Below, piece after piece: positions 48,689-57,595 of a stretch of 64,000 bases of DNA (the stretch's first letter is position 1; each line of letters starts with the position of its first letter). Made by a program: the position numbers and the translations under genes. This stretch comes from Diaminobutyricibacter sp049994905 (GTDB lineage Bacteria > Actinomycetota > Actinomycetes > Actinomycetales > Microbacteriaceae), in the NCBI RefSeq assembly GCF_049994905.1, contig NZ_CP188258.1:3286001-3350000 (forward strand), in the 5' to 3' direction. Under the pieces are notes generated by a model. It saw only the letters and a program-made list of their open reading frames with translations, searched no databases and was not told the DNA's origin.

Positions 48689-49606
48689 ATGACCGATGCA
48701 CGTCACCACGTCGACGGAAGCGCGCCCGGCGCGCACATGGAGGCCGAGCTGACCTCCCAGCCCGACACCTGGGCGCGTGCGGCCGACCTCCGGGCCGAGC
48801 AGTCGCTCCTTCCCGCCCGTGGCGAGCGGATCGCCGTCGTGGGCTGCGGAACGTCCTGGTTCATGGCGCAGTCCTATGCCGCCATGCGCGAGTCGCGCGG
48901 GCACGGCATCACCGATGCTTTCGCCGCATCCGAAGCCTTCGTCGACCGCGGTTACGACGCGATCGTCGCCATCACGCGTTCCGGCACCACGACGGAGGTG
49001 CTCGAACTGCTGGACGGCGTGCGCGGAACCACCAGAACGGTCGGGCTGCTGGGCGACCCGCACACGCCGCTCGTCGATCTCGTTGACGACATCATCGCCC
49101 TCCCTTTCGCCGACGAGGTCTCCGTGGTGCAGACCCGGTTCGCCACCACGTCCCTCGCCCTGCTGCGCGCCTCGCTGGGCGAGAACCTCGACGCGGCGAT
49201 CGTCGATGCCGCCTATGCGGTCTCGGCCGATCTCGACGAACTCCTCCTCACCTCCGACCAGTATTCCTTCCTCGGCACCGGATGGACTGTCGGCATCGCC
49301 CACGAAGCCGCACTCAAGATGCGAGAGGCCAGCCAGTCCTGGACCGAGTCGTACCCGGCCAAGGAGTACCGGCACGGACCGATCGCGATCGCGGCACCCG
49401 GACGCATCAGCTGGATGTTCGGCGCAGCACCGGAGGGCCTCTACGACGACGTCGCGGCGACCGGCGCCCACTTCGAGAACCGTGCGATCGACGGGATGGC
49501 CGACCTCATCCGAGCACAGCGCGTCGCCCTGGAACGGGCGCGATCCTTCGGACTCGATCCGGATGCTCCCCGTAACCTCACCCGCTCCGTCATACTCGAC
49601 TCGTGA
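48689..49606 (+). CDS. SIS-domain sugar isomerase/deaminase, AgaS-like
   Basis: A 305-residue protein with two SIS domains: VVGCGTSWFMAQSYAAMRES and AITRSGTTTEVLELLDGV in the first, FLGTGWTVGIAHEAALKMRE and ESYPAKEYRHGPIAI in the second, the latter as in GlmS and AgaS. AgaS deaminates and isomerises galactosamine-6-phosphate to tagatose-6-phosphate. That role is inferred from the next genes (tagatose-type kinase and aldolase). ACGGAG lies seven nt before the ATG. It is the first gene of the catabolic operon. Confidence 0.85.
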   Translation: MTDARHHVDGSAPGAHMEAELTSQPDTWARAADLRAEQSLLPARGERIAVVGCGTSWFMAQSYAAMRESRGHGITDAFAASEAFVDRGYDAIVAITRSGTTTEVLELLDGVRGTTRTVGLLGDPHTPLVDLVDDIIALPFADEVSVVQTRFATTSLALLRASLGENLDAAIVDAAYAVSADLDELLLTSDQYSFLGTGWTVGIAHEAALKMREASQSWTESYPAKEYRHGPIAIAAPGRISWMFGAAPEGLYDDVAATGAHFENRAIDGMADLIRAQRVALERARSFGLDPDAPRNLTRSVILDS

Positions 49607-50583
49607 CCGATCCGTCGTCGCCTCCTGCAGTGAGGACCAGCGGTATCGCGCTCGGGTCCGGCAGCGCCGTGCTCGCGTTCGACGTCGGCGGTACCGACAT
49701 GAAGGCGGCGCTCATCGACAGCACCGGTGCCATCCGTGCGCTGGAGCGCATCCCGACCCCGCATGACGGGGAGAAGACCGCGGATGCCGTGCTCGCGACC
49801 GTCGCCGAGGTGGCCGCGCGCTTCAGCGCGGGGCACCCGGATGTCGTCCCGCTCGCGGCCGGACTGCTCGTCCCCGGCCATGTCGACGACGAGGCCGGGG
49901 TGGGGATCCTGTCGGAGAACCTCCACTGGCGTGACGTGCCCTTCCGCGCCCGGCTGGAAGCCTTGATCGGTGTTCCCGTGTCGTTCAGCCACGACGTTCG
50001 CGGCGCCGGTGAGGCGGAGCATCGCCTGGGGGCGGCCGCGCCGTTCGACGACGTCGTGGTCATGGTGATCGGCACCGGTATCGCGGGTGCGATCTTCATC
50101 GGTGGCGCCCTATACACCGGCGGAGGCATGGCCGGTGAGATGGGACATTCGCGGGTCGCCGACGGCCCGGCGTGCGCCTGCGGCGGCGTCGGTTGCCTGG
50201 AAGCCGTCGCGTCGGCCGCAGCGATCGCCCGGCGCTACAACACGATCACGGGTGCCTCTGTCACGGGCGCGAAGGAGGTGCTCGAGCGCGCGCAGGCTGG
50301 CGATCCGGATGCCGCCCAGGTGTGGGAGAGCGCCCTCGACGCCCTGGCACTCGACCTCTCGCACACCGTCGCACTGCTCGCCCCCGAGGCGATCGTGATC
50401 GGCGGCGGCCTGTCGCAGGCCGGGACCGCGCTCTTCGAGCCGCTCGCGCAGCGCCTCGACGCCATCCTGACGTTCCATCGGCGCCCGCTGCTGCTGCAGG
50501 CGAGCATCGGCGAAGACGCCGGCGTGATCGGCGCGGCGCTGCGTGCGCGCGACCTGGTCGCGACGAGGGAGCTGACGGCATGA
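49603..50583 (+). CDS. ROK-family sugar kinase (AgaK-like)
   Basis: A 326-residue ROK kinase. The ATP loop AVLAFDVGGTDMKAALID is at residue 22 onward, the zinc motif CACGGVGCLEAVASA near 185 and the sugar site GEMGHSRVADGPAC just before. It phosphorylates a hexose, here probably N-acetylgalactosamine or N-acetylglucosamine, after ABC import without phosphorylation. The GTG start overlaps the isomerase stop. The E-M-G-H motif of the sugar site is intact, so it should be active as kinase rather than a repressor. Confidence 0.88.
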   Translation: MTDPSSPPAVRTSGIALGSGSAVLAFDVGGTDMKAALIDSTGAIRALERIPTPHDGEKTADAVLATVAEVAARFSAGHPDVVPLAAGLLVPGHVDDEAGVGILSENLHWRDVPFRARLEALIGVPVSFSHDVRGAGEAEHRLGAAAPFDDVVVMVIGTGIAGAIFIGGALYTGGGMAGEMGHSRVADGPACACGGVGCLEAVASAAAIARRYNTITGASVTGAKEVLERAQAGDPDAAQVWESALDALALDLSHTVALLAPEAIVIGGGLSQAGTALFEPLAQRLDAILTFHRRPLLLQASIGEDAGVIGAALRARDLVATRELTA

Positions 50584-51503
50584 TCCTCACCGTGACCCCG
50601 AACCCTGCCCTCGACGTGACGTACCGCGTCGTGGCGCTCGAGCCGGGCGAGAGCCACCGCGTGGCATCCCCGGTCCGGCGTGCCGGCGGCAAAGGCATCA
50701 ACGTCGCACGGGTCATCGCGCAGACCGGAGGGCACGCCATGGCCCTCGCTACGGCGGGCGGCATGGCCGGCACCCGGCTCGCGGCCGACCTTCTCGCCAG
50801 CGGGCTCCCCCACGAGCTGGTGCCCGTCGCCGCCGAGACACGGACGAGCATCGCGATCGTCGACGAGACCGCGGCGCACGCGACCATGCTCAACGAGGCC
50901 GGGCATCCGCTCACCATCGACGAGTGGGAGCATCTGGGCGAAGCGGCCGACAGGCTGAGCATCCCGGCCCAGTGCCTCGTCGGGTCGGGCAGCCTGCCGA
51001 CCCATGCGCCGGAAGGATTCTTCGCCTCGCTCGTCGCGATCGCCCGCGACCGGGGCATCCCGAGCATCGTCGACACGAGCGGTCCCGGCCTCGTGCTGGC
51101 TGCACGCGCCGGCGCGAACGTGCTGAAACCGAACCGGCGGGAGCTCGCGGAGACGACGGGCGAGAGCGATCCGCTCGACGGGGCAGCGCAGCTGATCGGC
51201 CTCGGCGCCGGCCTGGTGTTCGTCTCGCTCGGCGAGAAGGGGATGCTCGCGCTCAGCGCCTCCGACCCGTCGCGTCCGCTCCGTGCCCGGCTCGACGCTC
51301 CCCTCCGCGGCAATGCGACCGGTGCCGGCGATGCCGCCGTGGCCGCCATCGCCTCCTGCCTGGCACAGGGCGAACGCGATCCGTCGGTCATCCTCGCCCG
51401 TGCCGTCGCCTGGTCGGCCGCCGCAGTCCTCGCGCCCGTCGCCGGCGAGCTCGGCCCCGGTTTCGACGAGTTCGAGCGCAGCCTCGTCGTCTCCCCCGCC
51501 TGA
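50580..51503 (+). CDS. PfkB-family tagatose-6-phosphate/1-phosphofructokinase-type kinase
   Basis: A 307-residue LacC/FruK-like kinase: ILTVTPNPALDVTYRV at the start, RRAGGKGINVARVIAQTGG, and the catalytic GNATGAGDAAVAAIASCL near the end. The family phosphorylates tagatose-6-phosphate or fructose-1-phosphate at the remaining end to give the bisphosphate. With the class II aldolase next to it, tagatose-6-phosphate is the probable substrate. ATG 50580 overlaps the ROK gene stop by ATGA. Confidence 0.9.
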   Translation: MILTVTPNPALDVTYRVVALEPGESHRVASPVRRAGGKGINVARVIAQTGGHAMALATAGGMAGTRLAADLLASGLPHELVPVAAETRTSIAIVDETAAHATMLNEAGHPLTIDEWEHLGEAADRLSIPAQCLVGSGSLPTHAPEGFFASLVAIARDRGIPSIVDTSGPGLVLAARAGANVLKPNRRELAETTGESDPLDGAAQLIGLGAGLVFVSLGEKGMLALSASDPSRPLRARLDAPLRGNATGAGDAAVAAIASCLAQGERDPSVILARAVAWSAAAVLAPVAGELGPGFDEFERSLVVSPA

Positions 51504-51526
51504 TCCGCACCGTCACCTGGAGTCCC

Positions 51527-52396
51527 ATGCCTCTCGTTCCGACCAAGGAGCTCGTGCTCGCCGCTGCCGCCCGGCACACGGGCATCGGCGCGTTCAACGT
51601 GATCCACCTCGAGACGGCCGAAGCCCTGGTGAGCGCGGCTGAGCAGGCTGGCGCACCGGTCATCCTCCAGATCTCGCAGAACTGCGTGCTCTGGCACGGC
51701 GGCCTCGACCCGATCGCGCGTGCCGCGCTGACCGCCGCCGAGGCCTCGTCGGCGCATGTCGCGGTGCACCTCGACCATGCCGAAGACGAGAACCTGGCGC
51801 GCCGGGCGATCGACCTGGGCTTCGGTTCCGTCATGTTCGACGGCTCGGCCCTCGACTACGAAGCGAATGTCGAAGCGACCGTGCGCGTCGTCGAATACGC
51901 GCACGTCAACGACGCCTTCGTCGAGGCGGAACTCGGGACCATCGGCGGCAAGGACGGTGCGCACGCGCCGGGAACGCGCACCGACCCGCGCGAGGCGCAC
52001 CGTTTCGTCGACGAGACCGGGGTCGACGCTCTCGCCGTCGCGGTCGGCTCGTCGCACGCGATGACCGAGCGCACCGCCGCGATCGATCTCGACCTCGTCT
52101 CGCGCATCCACGCCGCCGTGCATGTTCCCCTCGTGTTGCACGGCTCGTCCGGCGTTCCGGATGAGACGATCATCATGGCGATCCGCGCCGGCATGACCAA
52201 GATCAACGTCTCCACCCACCTCAACGGGTTCTTCACCACTGCGGTACGCGCTTACCTGGCCGCACATCCCGAGGTGGTCGACTCGCGCAGGTACGTCGGC
52301 GCTGGGCGGGAGGCCCTGGCAGCCGAGGCGGCGCGCCTCATCACCGTGTTCTCTTCCGGTCCACGAACCGGTTTCCCCGAGGGAGTCACCGCATGA
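51527..52396 (+). CDS. Class II fructose/tagatose-bisphosphate aldolase
   Basis: A 289-residue zinc aldolase like GatY/KbaY: GIGAFNVIHLETAEALVSAA, VAVHLDHAEDENLARRAID with zinc His, DGSALDYEANVEATVRVVEY, EAELGTIGGKDGAH and VPLVLHGSSGVPDE. It splits the ketose bisphosphate to dihydroxyacetone phosphate and glyceraldehyde-3-phosphate. CTGGAG precedes the ATG at 51527, 23 nt after the kinase gene. Its stop overlaps the DeoR gene by ATGA. Confidence 0.93.
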   Translation: MPLVPTKELVLAAAARHTGIGAFNVIHLETAEALVSAAEQAGAPVILQISQNCVLWHGGLDPIARAALTAAEASSAHVAVHLDHAEDENLARRAIDLGFGSVMFDGSALDYEANVEATVRVVEYAHVNDAFVEAELGTIGGKDGAHAPGTRTDPREAHRFVDETGVDALAVAVGSSHAMTERTAAIDLDLVSRIHAAVHVPLVLHGSSGVPDETIIMAIRAGMTKINVSTHLNGFFTTAVRAYLAAHPEVVDSRRYVGAGREALAAEAARLITVFSSGPRTGFPEGVTA

Positions 52397-53178
52397 ACAG
52401 AGCCGAGCGGCTGAACGCCGTGCTCGATCTCCTGGCAGAGACCGGCCAGGTCGAGGTGGACGACATCATCACGAAGCTCGATGTCTCCGCTGCCACCGCC
52501 CGGCGCGACCTGGACACCCTGGCCAGCCAGCAGCTCCTCACGCGTACGCGCGGGGGCGCGATCGGCCAGTCCGTCGCCTACGACCTCCCCATCCGGTACA
52601 AGAGGGAACAGCACGCACCGGAGAAGCTGCGGATCGCGCAGGCAGCGAGCGCCCTCGTGCCACGCGGCGCGGTGGTCGGACTGTGCGGGGGCACCACGAG
52701 CACTGCTGTCGCGAGCGTGCTCGCTTCTCGTGCCGACCTCATGGAGCCGTCGCCGCACCCGAACCTGACCGTCGTCACCAACGCGATCAACATCGCTGCA
52801 CAGCTCGTCATGCGACCGCAGATCAAGACCGTCGTCACCGGCGGGGTCGTGCACGCACGCTCCTACGAGCTCGTCGGGCCGTACAGCGATGTGGTGCTCG
52901 AGAAGATCACGATGGACATCGCCTTCATCGGTGTGAACGGCATCGACCCGATCGTCGGTGCGACGGTGCACGACGAGGGTGAGGCGAGTGTGAACTCGCT
53001 GATGGCCCGGCGGGCGACCCGCGCCGTGATCGTCGCCGATTCGAGCAAGATCGGGCGCACGGCGTTCGCGACCCTGAGCGGTCCACGGGTGCTGAACACG
53101 CTCATCACCGACAGCGGGATCACGGCCGAACAGCTCGCGGCGTTCGCGGAGCGCGGCATCGAAGTCATCGTCGCCTGA
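52393..53178 (+). CDS. DeoR-family regulator of amino-sugar operon (AgaR-like)
   Basis: A 261-residue DeoR protein: RAERLNAVLDLLAETGQVEV then KLDVSAATARRDLDTLASQQ is the HTH, LTRTRGGAIGQS the wing, and the effector domain has LCGGTTSTAVASVL, VVTNAINIAAQL, AFIGVNGIDPIVGAT and IVADSSKIGRTAFA. It likely represses both divergent operons by binding the repeated sites in 48359-48688, released by an amino-sugar phosphate. It is coupled to the genes on both sides, so the amount of regulator follows the operon. Confidence 0.93.
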   Translation: MNRAERLNAVLDLLAETGQVEVDDIITKLDVSAATARRDLDTLASQQLLTRTRGGAIGQSVAYDLPIRYKREQHAPEKLRIAQAASALVPRGAVVGLCGGTTSTAVASVLASRADLMEPSPHPNLTVVTNAINIAAQLVMRPQIKTVVTGGVVHARSYELVGPYSDVVLEKITMDIAFIGVNGIDPIVGATVHDEGEASVNSLMARRATRAVIVADSSKIGRTAFATLSGPRVLNTLITDSGITAEQLAAFAERGIEVIVA

Positions 53179-54386
53179 TGAGCGGCACCCCGACACTGAT
53201 CCATTCGGCGCGGCTCGTCACAGACGGAGCCGTCGTCGATGACGGCTGGGTGCTGTTCGACGGCCCGACGATCGCAGCAACCGGAAACGGCGACGGCTGG
53301 CGTGCGGCCGAAGCCGACACCGGCGCGAGAACCGTGGTCGATGCCGGCGGCGCGTGGCTGACCCCCGGCTTCGTGGACATCCACAACCACGGTGGGGGTG
53401 GAGTCTCATTCGACGACGGTGCCGACGCGATCCACACGGCGATGGCGATGCACGGCGAGCACGGCACCACCCGCTTCGTGCTGTCGCTGGTCACCGCACC
53501 CGTCGACACGCTCGAGCGCGGGCTTGCAACCGTTGCCGCGCTCGCACGCTCGAACCCGCAGGTTCTCGGCAGCCACCTCGAGGGACCGTTCCTGTACCAC
53601 GGCCATAAGGGAGCACACGACCCGTCCCTGCTGGTGCACGCCGACCCGGCTTCCGTCGAGCGGCTCATCGCTGCCTCCGACGGCACGCTGCGGCAGATCA
53701 CCCTCGCCCCGGAGCTCGACGGCGGCATGGATGCGGTCCGCCGGTTCACCCACGCCGGCGTAGCGGTCGCCGTCGGGCACACCGGAGCGGACTACGCGCA
53801 GGCGCTGGCCGCGTTCGACGCCGGGGCGAGCATCCTGACGCATGCCTTCAACGGCATGGACGGCATCCATCACCGTGCGCCGGGTCCTGTCGCGGCAGCC
53901 ACCCGCACGCCGGGCGTCACGATCGAGATCATCAACGACGGCATCCATGTGCACCGCGAGGTCGTGCGGCTCGCGTTCGCCGGTGCGCCCGGGCGGGTCG
54001 CACTCGTGTCGGATGCGATGGCTGCTGCCGGCTTCGGTGACGGCGACTACGTGCTCGGCTCTCTGGCCGTCGCCGTGCGCGACGGCGTCGCGCGACTCGT
54101 CGAGGGCGACTCGATCGCCGGTTCGACCCTCACTCTCGACGACGCGCTGCGGCGTGCCGTCGTCGATGTCGGCATCCCGGTGGGCGAGGCCGTGCGTGCA
54201 CTGACCGAGACGCCCGCGCGTGCGGTCGGCCGGGCAGGCGACCTCGGCCGCCTCGCCCCCGGTTACGCTGCAGACGCAGTGCTGCTCGACGACTCCTTCG
54301 GGGTGCTCGCCGTGTGGTCGGAGGGACGCGTCATACGCCCGACGACCAGCACGAGCACGAGCGACACGACCAGGATGCCGATGTAG
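53178..54386 (+). CDS. nagA: N-acetylhexosamine-6-phosphate deacetylase (NagA/AgaA type)
   Basis: A 402-residue amidohydrolase. WLTPGFVDIHNHGGGGVSFD is the first metal block, LGSHLEGPFLYH the Glu, VAVGHTGADYAQA and THAFNGMDGIHHRAPG the two His, and LVSDAMAAAG the catalytic Asp. It removes acetate from GlcNAc-6-P or GalNAc-6-P. The operon favours GalNAc-6-P. The ATG overlaps the regulator stop. The last 20 or so codons run 124 nt into the convergent MFS gene and look unlike the family end (Thr/Ser-rich), so the natural stop was probably lost. Confidence 0.92.
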   Translation: MSGTPTLIHSARLVTDGAVVDDGWVLFDGPTIAATGNGDGWRAAEADTGARTVVDAGGAWLTPGFVDIHNHGGGGVSFDDGADAIHTAMAMHGEHGTTRFVLSLVTAPVDTLERGLATVAALARSNPQVLGSHLEGPFLYHGHKGAHDPSLLVHADPASVERLIAASDGTLRQITLAPELDGGMDAVRRFTHAGVAVAVGHTGADYAQALAAFDAGASILTHAFNGMDGIHHRAPGPVAAATRTPGVTIEIINDGIHVHREVVRLAFAGAPGRVALVSDAMAAAGFGDGDYVLGSLAVAVRDGVARLVEGDSIAGSTLTLDDALRRAVVDVGIPVGEAVRALTETPARAVGRAGDLGRLAPGYAADAVLLDDSFGVLAVWSEGRVIRPTTSTSTSDTTRMPM

Positions 54387-55525
54387 ACGAGCGGAAGCTC
54401 CGTCACCCCGCCCAGGGCGAAGATCCACGCCCCGACGAGCGCACCGCCGCCGATCCCGATGTTGAACGCTGTGGTGTAGAGGGCGCTCGCGGTGTCGCGG
54501 AATCCTGCCGACGACGTGTGGAGCAGCCGCGTCTGCAGGAGCGGGGGCAGGGTTCCGAACGCCAGTCCCCAGAGCACGAAGGCTCCGATCGCGACGATCG
54601 GCTGCCCGGCGAAGACCGACAGCACAGCGACCGCCACTGCGGTCACGACGATCGCCATGACGAGTCCGGCCTGCGGGCGGGGGCCGAGAACCGACCCTGC
54701 GAGCACCAGCCCGGCCGCACCCGCGACCCCGTAGGCGAAGAGCAGGCCACCGACGTTCCCGGCCGGAACCCCCATCACGTCGGTCATGAACGGTACGACG
54801 AAGGTGTAGAAGCTGTAGTGGCCGATCATGGTTACGGCCGCGATCGCGCACACCATCACGACCGCCGGGATCGTGCGGTCACGCGGCTTCTTCTCCGCGC
54901 CGCGCACCCGCTTGTGCGTGGTGTCCGCGTCGCGCTCGACCGCCGGCAGGAACTTCCAGACCAGAAGGGCGCCTGCGACCATCATGGCTGCGAGGATGCC
55001 GAACGAGAGCCGCCAGCCGAACGCGTGCCCCGCGATGGTTCCCAGCGGCACGCCGAAGACGAACGCGAGGGTTCCGCCGCCGAGGGTGATCGAGACGGCC
55101 CGGCCGATCTGGTCCTTCGGAACGAGGTGCCCGGCGTAGGCGCCGACGACTGCCCAGAACATCCCGTGTGCGACGCCGCCGAGCACGCGAGAACCGACGA
55201 CGAACGCGTAGGTGGGCGCGATCGCGGTGAGTGCGTTGCTGATGGCGAGAAGCAGCAGGATCCCCACGATCATGCCGTGGCGCGGCAGCCGGCGGGTCAG
55301 GGCGGCGAGAGGAGTGCTGGTCAGTACGACCGTGAACGCGAAGACCGTGACGAGGAGCCCGATCTGCGCCTCGGTCACGCCGAGCGATGCACTCATGTCG
55401 GGAAGCAGGCCGGTGGGCAGCATCTCGCTCGTCACGGAGAGGAAGACGGCCCCGGCGAGCACGAAAAGGCCTACCCACGGGAAGGCTGGGGAGGTTCTGG
55501 AGGGTGATTGTTCGGTGTCAGACAT
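54263..55525 (-). CDS. MFS transporter, DHA1/AraJ-like
   Basis: A 420-residue secondary transporter with twelve helices. Motif A between helices 2 and 3 reads AALTRRLPRHGMI, and GVAHGMFWAVVGAYAGHLV is the conserved helix 4 region seen in sugar-efflux and chloramphenicol exporters. It probably exports sugars or drugs with proton exchange. The end GRMTRPSDHTASTPKESSSS is a soluble tail that overlaps the nagA frame. ATG 55525 has no clear ribosome binding site. Confidence 0.9.
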   Translation of the reverse strand: MSDTEQSPSRTSPAFPWVGLFVLAGAVFLSVTSEMLPTGLLPDMSASLGVTEAQIGLLVTVFAFTVVLTSTPLAALTRRLPRHGMIVGILLLLAISNALTAIAPTYAFVVGSRVLGGVAHGMFWAVVGAYAGHLVPKDQIGRAVSITLGGGTLAFVFGVPLGTIAGHAFGWRLSFGILAAMMVAGALLVWKFLPAVERDADTTHKRVRGAEKKPRDRTIPAVVMVCAIAAVTMIGHYSFYTFVVPFMTDVMGVPAGNVGGLLFAYGVAGAAGLVLAGSVLGPRPQAGLVMAIVVTAVAVAVLSVFAGQPIVAIGAFVLWGLAFGTLPPLLQTRLLHTSSAGFRDTASALYTTAFNIGIGGGALVGAWIFALGGVTELPLVYIGILVVSLVLVLVVGRMTRPSDHTASTPKESSSSTASAA

Positions 55526-55655
55526 GACGGTACTGGCTCACGAATGGCGTTCCCCGCATGGTGCAGCGCTGCCTGACGCAGATCGCCGATGCGGGTCGAC
55601 TGCGCGCCGATGTGCGCGCCCAGGGCCGGGCGAGAACCGCCGACCGTCACCCAGT

Positions 55656-56597
55656 TTAGCCGATGGCCGCAAGGAACTCGTCGAGTTCGCCCGCGGTGGG
55701 CGCCGTGGCCGGGCCTCTGCGGCTCACCGCGAGTGCTGCTGCAGCGTTTGCCCGGCGTGCCGCGTCGGCGCCCGACGCACCCGTGGAGAGCGCGGCGAGG
55801 AACGCGCCGATGTGCGCATCACCCGCTCCGTTGGTGTCGACGGCGGTCACCGCGAAGCCGGGGATCTCCTCGACTCCCCCGGCGCGCGTCACGAGCAGGC
55901 AGCCTCGCTCTCCGAGCCGCACGACGATGCCGCCGGGCCCGTGCGACGCGGTTGCTGCGAGCATCCGGCCGGCTTCGACAGCATCCGCCGCCCCGGTCTC
56001 GGCCCGTGCTTCCGCTTCGTTGCCGCTCCACCAGTCGGCGCGCCGCCGCACCACCGCGAGAACGTCGGGGTCGATCCGCCCGCCGAGCGGACCGGGATCG
56101 AACAGCACGACGCACTCCGGCGGAAGTGCGCCCAGCCACCTCGTGATGGATGCCCGGTTCGGCTCCCGCAGCAGTCCATAGCCGGAGACGTGCACGGCAT
56201 CCGATGACCGCACGTCGAGTGCGCCGAGCATCCCGGTCGTCAGTCGCGCCTCGGCTCCGACGGCGGTGACGAACGTGCGTTCGCCGTCCTGGTCGGTGAG
56301 TGCGACATCCCACCCGGTGTCCTCGCCGTCGACGGGCGGCAGCAGCACGTCGATGCCTTCGGCGGCGAGGGATGCGCGCACCAGTCCGCCGAACGGTCCG
56401 GGTCCGTGCGCCCCGCCGTATGCGCTCGCGAGGCCCTGCCGTCGTGCCGCGGCCAGCACGTTGAAGCTTCCGCCCGCCGCGAGGCCGGTGTCCGACGCGA
56501 CCACGTCGCCTCCGGGGGCGGGCAGCGCCGGAACTGTCGCGAGGATGTCGACGACGACATTGCCGACGCTGATCAGACGCGTGAACAGCACGGTCAC
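55656..56597 (-). CDS. PfkB-family carbohydrate/nucleoside kinase
   Basis: A 313-residue ribokinase-like protein: ISVGNVVVDILATVPALPAP, GGSFNVLAAARRQGLA (GG sugar site), and the catalytic VTAVDTNGAGDAHIGAFLAA. It phosphorylates a ribose, nucleoside or similar compound. It is the last gene of a four-gene operon; its GTG overlaps the stop of the ADP-ribosylglycohydrolase gene. A ribose product from that hydrolase would be the most natural substrate. Whether ribose, pseudouridine or another is used cannot be told. Confidence 0.88.
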   Translation of the reverse strand: MTVLFTRLISVGNVVVDILATVPALPAPGGDVVASDTGLAAGGSFNVLAAARRQGLASAYGGAHGPGPFGGLVRASLAAEGIDVLLPPVDGEDTGWDVALTDQDGERTFVTAVGAEARLTTGMLGALDVRSSDAVHVSGYGLLREPNRASITRWLGALPPECVVLFDPGPLGGRIDPDVLAVVRRRADWWSGNEAEARAETGAADAVEAGRMLAATASHGPGGIVVRLGERGCLLVTRAGGVEEIPGFAVTAVDTNGAGDAHIGAFLAALSTGASGADAARRANAAAALAVSRRGPATAPTAGELDEFLAAIG

Positions 56598-57595
56598 CTC
56601 AGCTCGAGCAGGGCCTCAGCCAGCTCCGCGAGTTCGGATGGGCCGAAACCGTTCACCTCGAGAACCGTCTCACGGGCGTGGCGGGGAAACCCGTCGACAC
56701 CGCGTACGGCACCCCCGACCGCCCCGGCGATCGCCCCGATCGTGTCTGAATCGCCACCCAGCGACGCCGCCGCCAGGCACGCCGGCCACGGGTCACCGTC
56801 GTGCAGTGCAAGCAGGCCGAACGCCGCTGGCACGGACTCCTGTGTCGCGAGCGAGGTGCCGATCAGCTCGTAGATGTCGCGCTCCCCGCGGGCGATGTCG
56901 TCGGTCGAGCCCAGCTCGACGGCGAGGCCGATCCGCCGAGCGATGTCGCCCGCGGCGACCCAGTGGCCGCGGGTCGCGCCCTCGCGTGCCGCGTCGACGG
57001 CGACACCCGCCGCCTGCCTGAACGTGGCCCCGTCGATCCCGGCGCTGACCGCCGCGGCGACGGCTGCGGCCCCCGCGATCGCGACACTGGTGTTGTGGGT
57101 GACCGCACTGGCGGCCACCACCGCGTCGACCAGCTTCGGGATGCTGTCGAAGTCGTTCGCGATGCCGACGGGTGTGATGCGCATGGCAGCACCGTTCGTC
57201 GTTCCGAAACGCCCGGACTCGGTCACCGGCGTGCCTGCCACGACAGCCTCGACCGCGGCCTTCGTCGACGGGCCGAGCAGGTCATGCGACCCCCGCGCCC
57301 GCATCGAGTCCTCCCATTCGACCAGTTCGGCCGCGAAATGCCGGGCGTCGACCGCGCCGTGCCGCGCGATCAGATGCCGCGCCAGCAGGAGGGCCAGCTC
57401 GGTGTCGTCCGTGACGGAGCCCGCACGCAGCCCATGGGCGAGCGGATGCGCCGGGTCGGGCGCCTCGAACGTCGTGATGGCGCCCCAGCGCTGGGCGACC
57501 GCCTGCCTCGACACCTGTTGCGTCGGCATCCCGAGCGCATCGCCGATGGCCAGCCCGATCAGGGCGCCCTCGGCCCGGTCCTGCACTGAGGTCAC
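56594..57595 (-). CDS. ADP-ribosylglycohydrolase-family protein
   Basis: A 333-residue all-helical enzyme of the DraG/ARH family. Metal motifs are GALIGLAIGDALGMPTQQV, SVTDDTELALLLARHL and SLGGDSDTIGAIAGAVGGAV, all intact, and THNTSVAIAGAAAVAAAV in the middle. It cleaves N-glycosidic bonds of ADP-ribose or related ribosyl compounds with two magnesium ions. The GTG start at 57595 overlaps the hydrolase stop upstream. Its metabolic neighbours suggest action on a small ribosylated molecule rather than on a protein. Confidence 0.9.
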   Translation of the reverse strand: MTSVQDRAEGALIGLAIGDALGMPTQQVSRQAVAQRWGAITTFEAPDPAHPLAHGLRAGSVTDDTELALLLARHLIARHGAVDARHFAAELVEWEDSMRARGSHDLLGPSTKAAVEAVVAGTPVTESGRFGTTNGAAMRITPVGIANDFDSIPKLVDAVVAASAVTHNTSVAIAGAAAVAAAVSAGIDGATFRQAAGVAVDAAREGATRGHWVAAGDIARRIGLAVELGSTDDIARGERDIYELIGTSLATQESVPAAFGLLALHDGDPWPACLAAASLGGDSDTIGAIAGAVGGAVRGVDGFPRHARETVLEVNGFGPSELAELAEALLELR

